Assembly: GCA_947474445.1 (NCBI GenBank)
Contig: CANJJY010000158.1
Span: forward strand, 1-9,445
DNA: 9,445 bases
Source of the DNA: Oligoflexaceae bacterium
GTDB taxonomy: Bacteria; Bdellovibrionota_B; Oligoflexia; Oligoflexales; Oligoflexaceae
Reading direction: 5' to 3'
The notes below the pieces were generated by a model that saw nothing but the letters and a program-made list of their open reading frames with translations, was not told where the DNA came from and searched no databases. Every line of letters starts with the position of its first letter. The stretch's first letter is position 1. The translations under genes and the position numbers were made by a program. Shown one piece after another: positions 6,134-9,445 of this stretch.

Positions 6134-6859
6134 ATGTCTAGTGGAACGCTCAAAATACTCTTCATCGATGAGAAGCGGATCACGTCTGATCTCGAGAAGG
6201 CGAGCTATCGCAAAGTGGGCGTTCATATCCACCAGGCGACTAATTTTGCTCAGGCCAAAGACGCACTCCAAAAAGACGGCACCGACGTCATCGTCATCAA
6301 CTACGATTACGGCGAAATCGATGCTGTGAGTATGTGTGAGCATTTCAAAAAGCAAACGGCGAGCGCCGCGATCCCGATTATCTTCACGAGCGTGCAGCCA
6401 CTGCCCAAACGCGTGACGCAGCGAACGACGGGCCCTGATCTTTTCATCGAGACGCCAGTTCCCCGCGAATACTTTATCGAGCAGGTCAGAAATCTACTGG
6501 AAGAGAAAACGCGCGAAACAGAACGCGTCGTTCACGAAGGCGTCGTTGTGTTCGAACTGCGTGGCGATACGCTCGAGTGCCCGATTCAGGATGTTTCCAA
6601 ATCGGGGATCTTGCTGGCCACCGATATCAACATCGAAGCCGGCACCAAGCTGAGCCTGTCCTTTGCCCTACCTGGTTACAAAAAACCCATCAAGGTCGAT
6701 GGCGAAGTCGTGCGGCAAATCGCTGCCGACGGCCGCCGCAATACCAAGGCTGGCCTGGGGATTCGTTTCGGCGAATTCAACGGCGATTCGCAAAAACGCC
6801 TCGAGAAGTACATCGCTAAAAGCCAACACGACGATCCCAAGTTGGTCTACTACCTCTGA
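6134..6859 (+). CDS. Pseudo-receiver-PilZ protein, candidate c-di-GMP effector
   Basis: This 241-residue cytoplasmic protein joins a response-regulator receiver fold (~5-122) to a PilZ domain (~127-230). The receiver keeps the acidic pair D12-E13 (FIDE) and T85 (IIFTS). The phosphoacceptor aspartate, however, is replaced by asparagine (N56 in VIVINYDYG), and the conserved lysine before proline is a threonine (T107 in ETP). Phosphorylation therefore seems unlikely. In the PilZ part the c-di-GMP motifs look intact: R127-x3-R131 and D153-x-S155-x2-G158 (DVSKSG). The 22-residue step from R131 to D153 is the spacing I recall for c-di-GMP-binding PilZ proteins. The C-terminal GLGIRFGEF is also typical. 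By inference it reads c-di-GMP and passes the signal through the receiver-like domain to a partner. AAGGAG (6120-6125), 8 nt upstream, fixes the ATG. The gene converges with the FapA gene, which may share a motility context. Confidence 0.88.
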   Translation: MSSGTLKILFIDEKRITSDLEKASYRKVGVHIHQATNFAQAKDALQKDGTDVIVINYDYGEIDAVSMCEHFKKQTASAAIPIIFTSVQPLPKRVTQRTTGPDLFIETPVPREYFIEQVRNLLEEKTRETERVVHEGVVVFELRGDTLECPIQDVSKSGILLATDINIEAGTKLSLSFALPGYKKPIKVDGEVVRQIAADGRRNTKAGLGIRFGEFNGDSQKRLEKYIAKSQHDDPKLVYYL

Positions 6860-6892
6860 TCCTGGGCTAAAATCAGCCTGACTCGAGCAGAG

Positions 6893-9217
6893 CTAGGAAG
6901 CCTTGCGCTGCTGGTTCTTTCTGAAAGTCTCTATATAATCGAGTGAATTGATGAATTGATCCCGGAATCGAACGCCGGAAATCATCACTTCTTTCATCTG
7001 TGAATTGACGGGAATGGTGCGCCCCCCGACCGTGACATCGACGTTATTATCGAGTTGTCCACACACAATGAGCAAAGCATCATCCACCCAACGCATCTTG
7101 GTTTTCATCGCTTCATAAGCCCGTTCAAGTTTGTCGGCTAGTTTGCGGGCGCGCGTCATACGCTTTTCAATCACGCTGATATTTGCGGCATTGCCGTTGC
7201 GGCGCTTCAATTCTTCAACAGCAGTTTGCTTTTCCTGTTGGAAGCGACGCAGCTTCTGCTCGCGCTGACGCATGAGATCCATGCGAAACTCGGTTTGCCA
7301 ATCGCTGCCGATGCGCAGAGTTGTTTTCTCACCATCTTTGAATCCGACGTTAAAACTGCGAACGCCTCGCGTCGCGACCAGCGTTCCCCCACCGACGATT
7401 CCACTGGTTTTGGCATTGCGAACGTAGATCTCGCCACCTGTTTTGATGTTGCTATTGACGATGGACTTCACAACGCCGACCGATCCACCAGCGACGACGC
7501 GACTGTTCTCAATGAATTGAGCAAACACGCCGCCACCGGCGATGATGATCCCTTCCTGAGAACTGATCAAGCCGCCCGTTACATTGAGGTCGCCTCCACA
7601 TCGCACGCGCGCATATCCGATAGCCCCGCGAACGATGAGATGTCCCTTGGCAAAAACGCGCGCACCGTTGTCGATGCTGCCTCGCACCTCAACATCTCCA
7701 TCGAAATGAATATCTCCCGACTTGAGATTGACGTCGCCATCGTGCAGGTAGATATCACGGCAGCTGACAGCATGTCTTTCGAGCCGCGGAATGCCGCGGA
7801 TCAGCGCATAGTACCGCCCATCGTTTCGGCGTTCGACCCCTTGACCGACTTCGATCCGCTCCGCAACGCTCGAAGGAACTCCGGTTTTAGGCCGTCCATA
7901 GACGTCGGTGCCGTTGGCCCCGTCCCGGTAGCGAACATCGCAGATGACATCCCCCACTTCGACGACCAATTTATTCTGGGCCGTTCGGATATCGAATTCT
8001 TCCTGGTCATCGACGACCGACTCTTTGCTGAGATAAAGCGGGTAGAGAAAGATCTGCTCCCCCGCCATCGGGGCCAGACCCTGCGCGATGAGTTTTCCCA
8101 TTAAGGACTCACCCATCGTCAAGCTGGTGAGAACCGCGTCGATGAGACTGTTGAAACCGAAGGTGATACCCGCCTCGGCGAGAGCTTTCTCGAGCCAACT
8201 GCGGTCGGTATCATAATGTCCGGATTTCAACTTTTCGTCATTGGCCCACCGAATATGGGCCGACATGCCATCTTCTGACACTTCGAACTCGACCAGTCGA
8301 TCAGCAGAACGAGTAGCTTTTTTCTTGGCGGCTGCGGCCGGGGCCGCGCCTTTGTCCTTGGTCGCCGCAGGGTTCGCTTGGGCAGCAGCGCTGACCGCAG
8401 CTTTTTCAGGGCGGCTCGTCTCGGCGGCGACGGTTGCTGACTTGTAAGCAACCGGTATCATCAGAGGCAATCCAAAACCAAAGCTCTCAGGACTGCCGTG
8501 CAAATCCTTTAAAAGTTCGGTCATTTCCTTTTTGAAAGGTACGTACTGTGGAGATTTTTCCTGAAGACGCCCGAGGTGAACTAACACTTTTTGCGTAAAG
8601 TCCTTAATGTCGTTCAATTCACGCAAGTTATTTCCATCGAAAAGGCAGAGCAGCATACGCTGCGCCTCCTTGTCGTGAATAACGCGGCTGCCTGTATTGC
8701 TGGTCTCTATGAGCGAGGAGCGCAAGGAAAAATCTTTGATTTTTTCCCCATTCAAAGCCCGAAAATAAGCTTCGATGATCCGACTGCGCAGCAGCGGTTG
8801 TTCATGGGGCTGTATATCTATTTTTTGCAAAGCCCAGGCTTGCACGCGGTACCAGCCTGCTTTGGTCAAGACCTCCACTTGCGAGGGAAGACTGAGCAGC
8901 CATTGCTTCTGTACGGCGTCGAAGCGAATACTGGCATCACGGATTTGCCTGAATCCCTGGGCGAGTACATAGGATGCAGTGCGTGCGCGCATCTCCTCAC
9001 CGCCGGCGCGAAGATGATCCCAAAATGCTTGAAGACCTCCTTCATAGAGCGCAAAGGCTTCGATCTGCCCCTTGCTTTGCTCGTCATCGAGCTTAGCCTT
9101 AGCCCGACGGACGAGGTCTTTCGGCGGTCTCTTATCCTCGTGTACAGCTTCTACACTGAAGCTCACGCGAATTTGGTTGGTCAACGCGCTATACGCGAGA
9201 CGGATGTCGTTTTCCAT
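6893..9217 (-). CDS. FapA/DUF342-family polymer-forming protein with long N-terminal extension
   Basis: FapA-type (DUF342) proteins are cytoplasmic beta-helical proteins. One has been linked to polar flagellar assembly in Vibrio vulnificus; most others have no known role. This 774-residue protein has four parts. Residues 1-~260 are a helical, charged region I do not recognise. Residues ~260-305 are an Ala/Lys-rich linker. Residues ~305-625 are the FapA region: GDVICDVRYRDGANGTDVYGRPKTG, then glycine-rich beta-helix turns from GDVNLKSGDIHFDGDVEVRG through GGDLNVTGG, AGGSVGV and GGGTLVATRG. A charged coiled coil (~640-708) and a C-terminal domain complete it. Family members are often nearer 500-650 residues, so the N-terminus is long. 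I choose ATG at 9217 over an in-frame GTG 4 codons upstream, because that GTG is part of the GTGAGGG Shine-Dalgarno 5 nt before the ATG. It converges with the receiver-PilZ gene across a 33-bp spacer. Confidence 0.88.
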   Translation of the reverse strand: MENDIRLAYSALTNQIRVSFSVEAVHEDKRPPKDLVRRAKAKLDDEQSKGQIEAFALYEGGLQAFWDHLRAGGEEMRARTASYVLAQGFRQIRDASIRFDAVQKQWLLSLPSQVEVLTKAGWYRVQAWALQKIDIQPHEQPLLRSRIIEAYFRALNGEKIKDFSLRSSLIETSNTGSRVIHDKEAQRMLLCLFDGNNLRELNDIKDFTQKVLVHLGRLQEKSPQYVPFKKEMTELLKDLHGSPESFGFGLPLMIPVAYKSATVAAETSRPEKAAVSAAAQANPAATKDKGAAPAAAAKKKATRSADRLVEFEVSEDGMSAHIRWANDEKLKSGHYDTDRSWLEKALAEAGITFGFNSLIDAVLTSLTMGESLMGKLIAQGLAPMAGEQIFLYPLYLSKESVVDDQEEFDIRTAQNKLVVEVGDVICDVRYRDGANGTDVYGRPKTGVPSSVAERIEVGQGVERRNDGRYYALIRGIPRLERHAVSCRDIYLHDGDVNLKSGDIHFDGDVEVRGSIDNGARVFAKGHLIVRGAIGYARVRCGGDLNVTGGLISSQEGIIIAGGGVFAQFIENSRVVAGGSVGVVKSIVNSNIKTGGEIYVRNAKTSGIVGGGTLVATRGVRSFNVGFKDGEKTTLRIGSDWQTEFRMDLMRQREQKLRRFQQEKQTAVEELKRRNGNAANISVIEKRMTRARKLADKLERAYEAMKTKMRWVDDALLIVCGQLDNNVDVTVGGRTIPVNSQMKEVMISGVRFRDQFINSLDYIETFRKNQQRKAS

Positions 9218-9445
9218 CGGCGCCCTCACCTACTACATCGAGAGAAGAGATTTATCATGTTTCTTATGATAGGCCGCCTCTGCAGCGGGCGCAATCGATT
9301 GTGATGATCCCGATCGGCTAGAAGAGCCCAACATGAGGGGTCTTGTCCACAATTTCGTCGACCGCCGCGCTCATGCGGCAAAATCAGAACGAAAGTTCAG
9401 ACAAAATTCTTCTGGTAGACAGAAAAGGTCGACTCAAGAAGGGGA
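9218..9445. other. Divergent intergenic region upstream of the FapA gene
   Basis: No gene is convincingly present. Visible structure includes an inverted repeat TATCAT (9253-9258) and ATGATA (9266-9271) with a 7-nt spacer, about 40 bp upstream of the FapA start, where a regulator could bind. There is also a 5-bp GC hairpin GCCGC/GCGGC (9364-9368 and 9375-9379) and two copies of GTCGAC with mirrored flanks (9357-9363 and 9427-9433). The final bases AAGAAGGGGA (9436-9445) look like a Shine-Dalgarno, suggesting a plus-strand gene that starts just beyond the right edge. Promoters for either direction could not be assigned with confidence. Confidence 0.35.

Noticed and set aside
6856..6880. Small hairpins (CTGAT/ATCAG and GGCT/AGCC) between the receiver-PilZ and FapA genes as a bidirectional terminator.
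   Set aside because: Stems of 4-5 bp, mutually exclusive, with no T-run on either strand.
7226..8104. A 292-codon plus-strand open frame opposite the FapA gene.
   Set aside because: It lies fully within the coding frame of a recognised family, has no Shine-Dalgarno, and its composition mirrors the complementary strand.
9318..9374. Minus-strand 18-codon frame (MSAAVDEIVDKTPHVGLF) upstream of the FapA gene, which reads like a protein C-terminus.
   Set aside because: An in-frame stop lies 9 bases before its ATG and no Shine-Dalgarno is visible, so neither a longer protein nor a translated small gene is supported.

Overview
The window looks like ordinary chromosome from a Gram-negative, probably flagellated proteobacterium-like organism, with a base composition that appears to be in the mid-50s % GC. 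A lipoprotein signal peptide, an outer-membrane-compatible residue after the lipobox cysteine, a FapA/DUF342 protein and a receiver-PilZ protein are all compatible with the Bdellovibrionota/Oligoflexia or a deltaproteobacterial relative. That placement is inference from protein style and not a measured phylogeny.

Left to right: a LysR-type regulator cut by the left edge (+); a 267-bp gap holding a nested inverted repeat; a two-gene + operon of serB (phosphoserine phosphatase) and an M17 leucyl aminopeptidase whose C-terminal part recalls NPEPL1-type enzymes; a short convergent spacer with a GCAA-tetraloop hairpin and heptanucleotide tandem repeats; a minus-strand gene for a small membrane-anchored acidic protein of unknown function; a 126-bp MITE-like element with 21-bp terminal inverted repeats set in CTAG; a minus-strand HExxH lipoprotein with a good sigma70-type promoter; tlyA (rRNA 2'-O-methyltransferase, minus); a divergent receiver-PilZ gene (+); and, convergent with it, a large FapA/DUF342 gene (minus) followed by a divergent intergenic region that runs off the right edge.

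Functionally there are three blocks. serB and the aminopeptidase are spaced for co-transcription and both release or produce free amino acids. The lipoprotein and the small anchored protein are both cell-envelope proteins on the same strand, now separated by the MITE-like element. The receiver-PilZ protein (a likely c-di-GMP sensor with a dead phosphorylation site) and FapA both fit motility or surface control, although they are convergent and so not one operon.

I see no phage, CRISPR, toxin-antitoxin, tRNA or rRNA. Nothing here is convincingly a new multi-gene system. The best leads are the MITE-like element, the HExxH lipoprotein family, the pseudo-receiver-PilZ protein and the long N-terminal extension of the FapA homologue.
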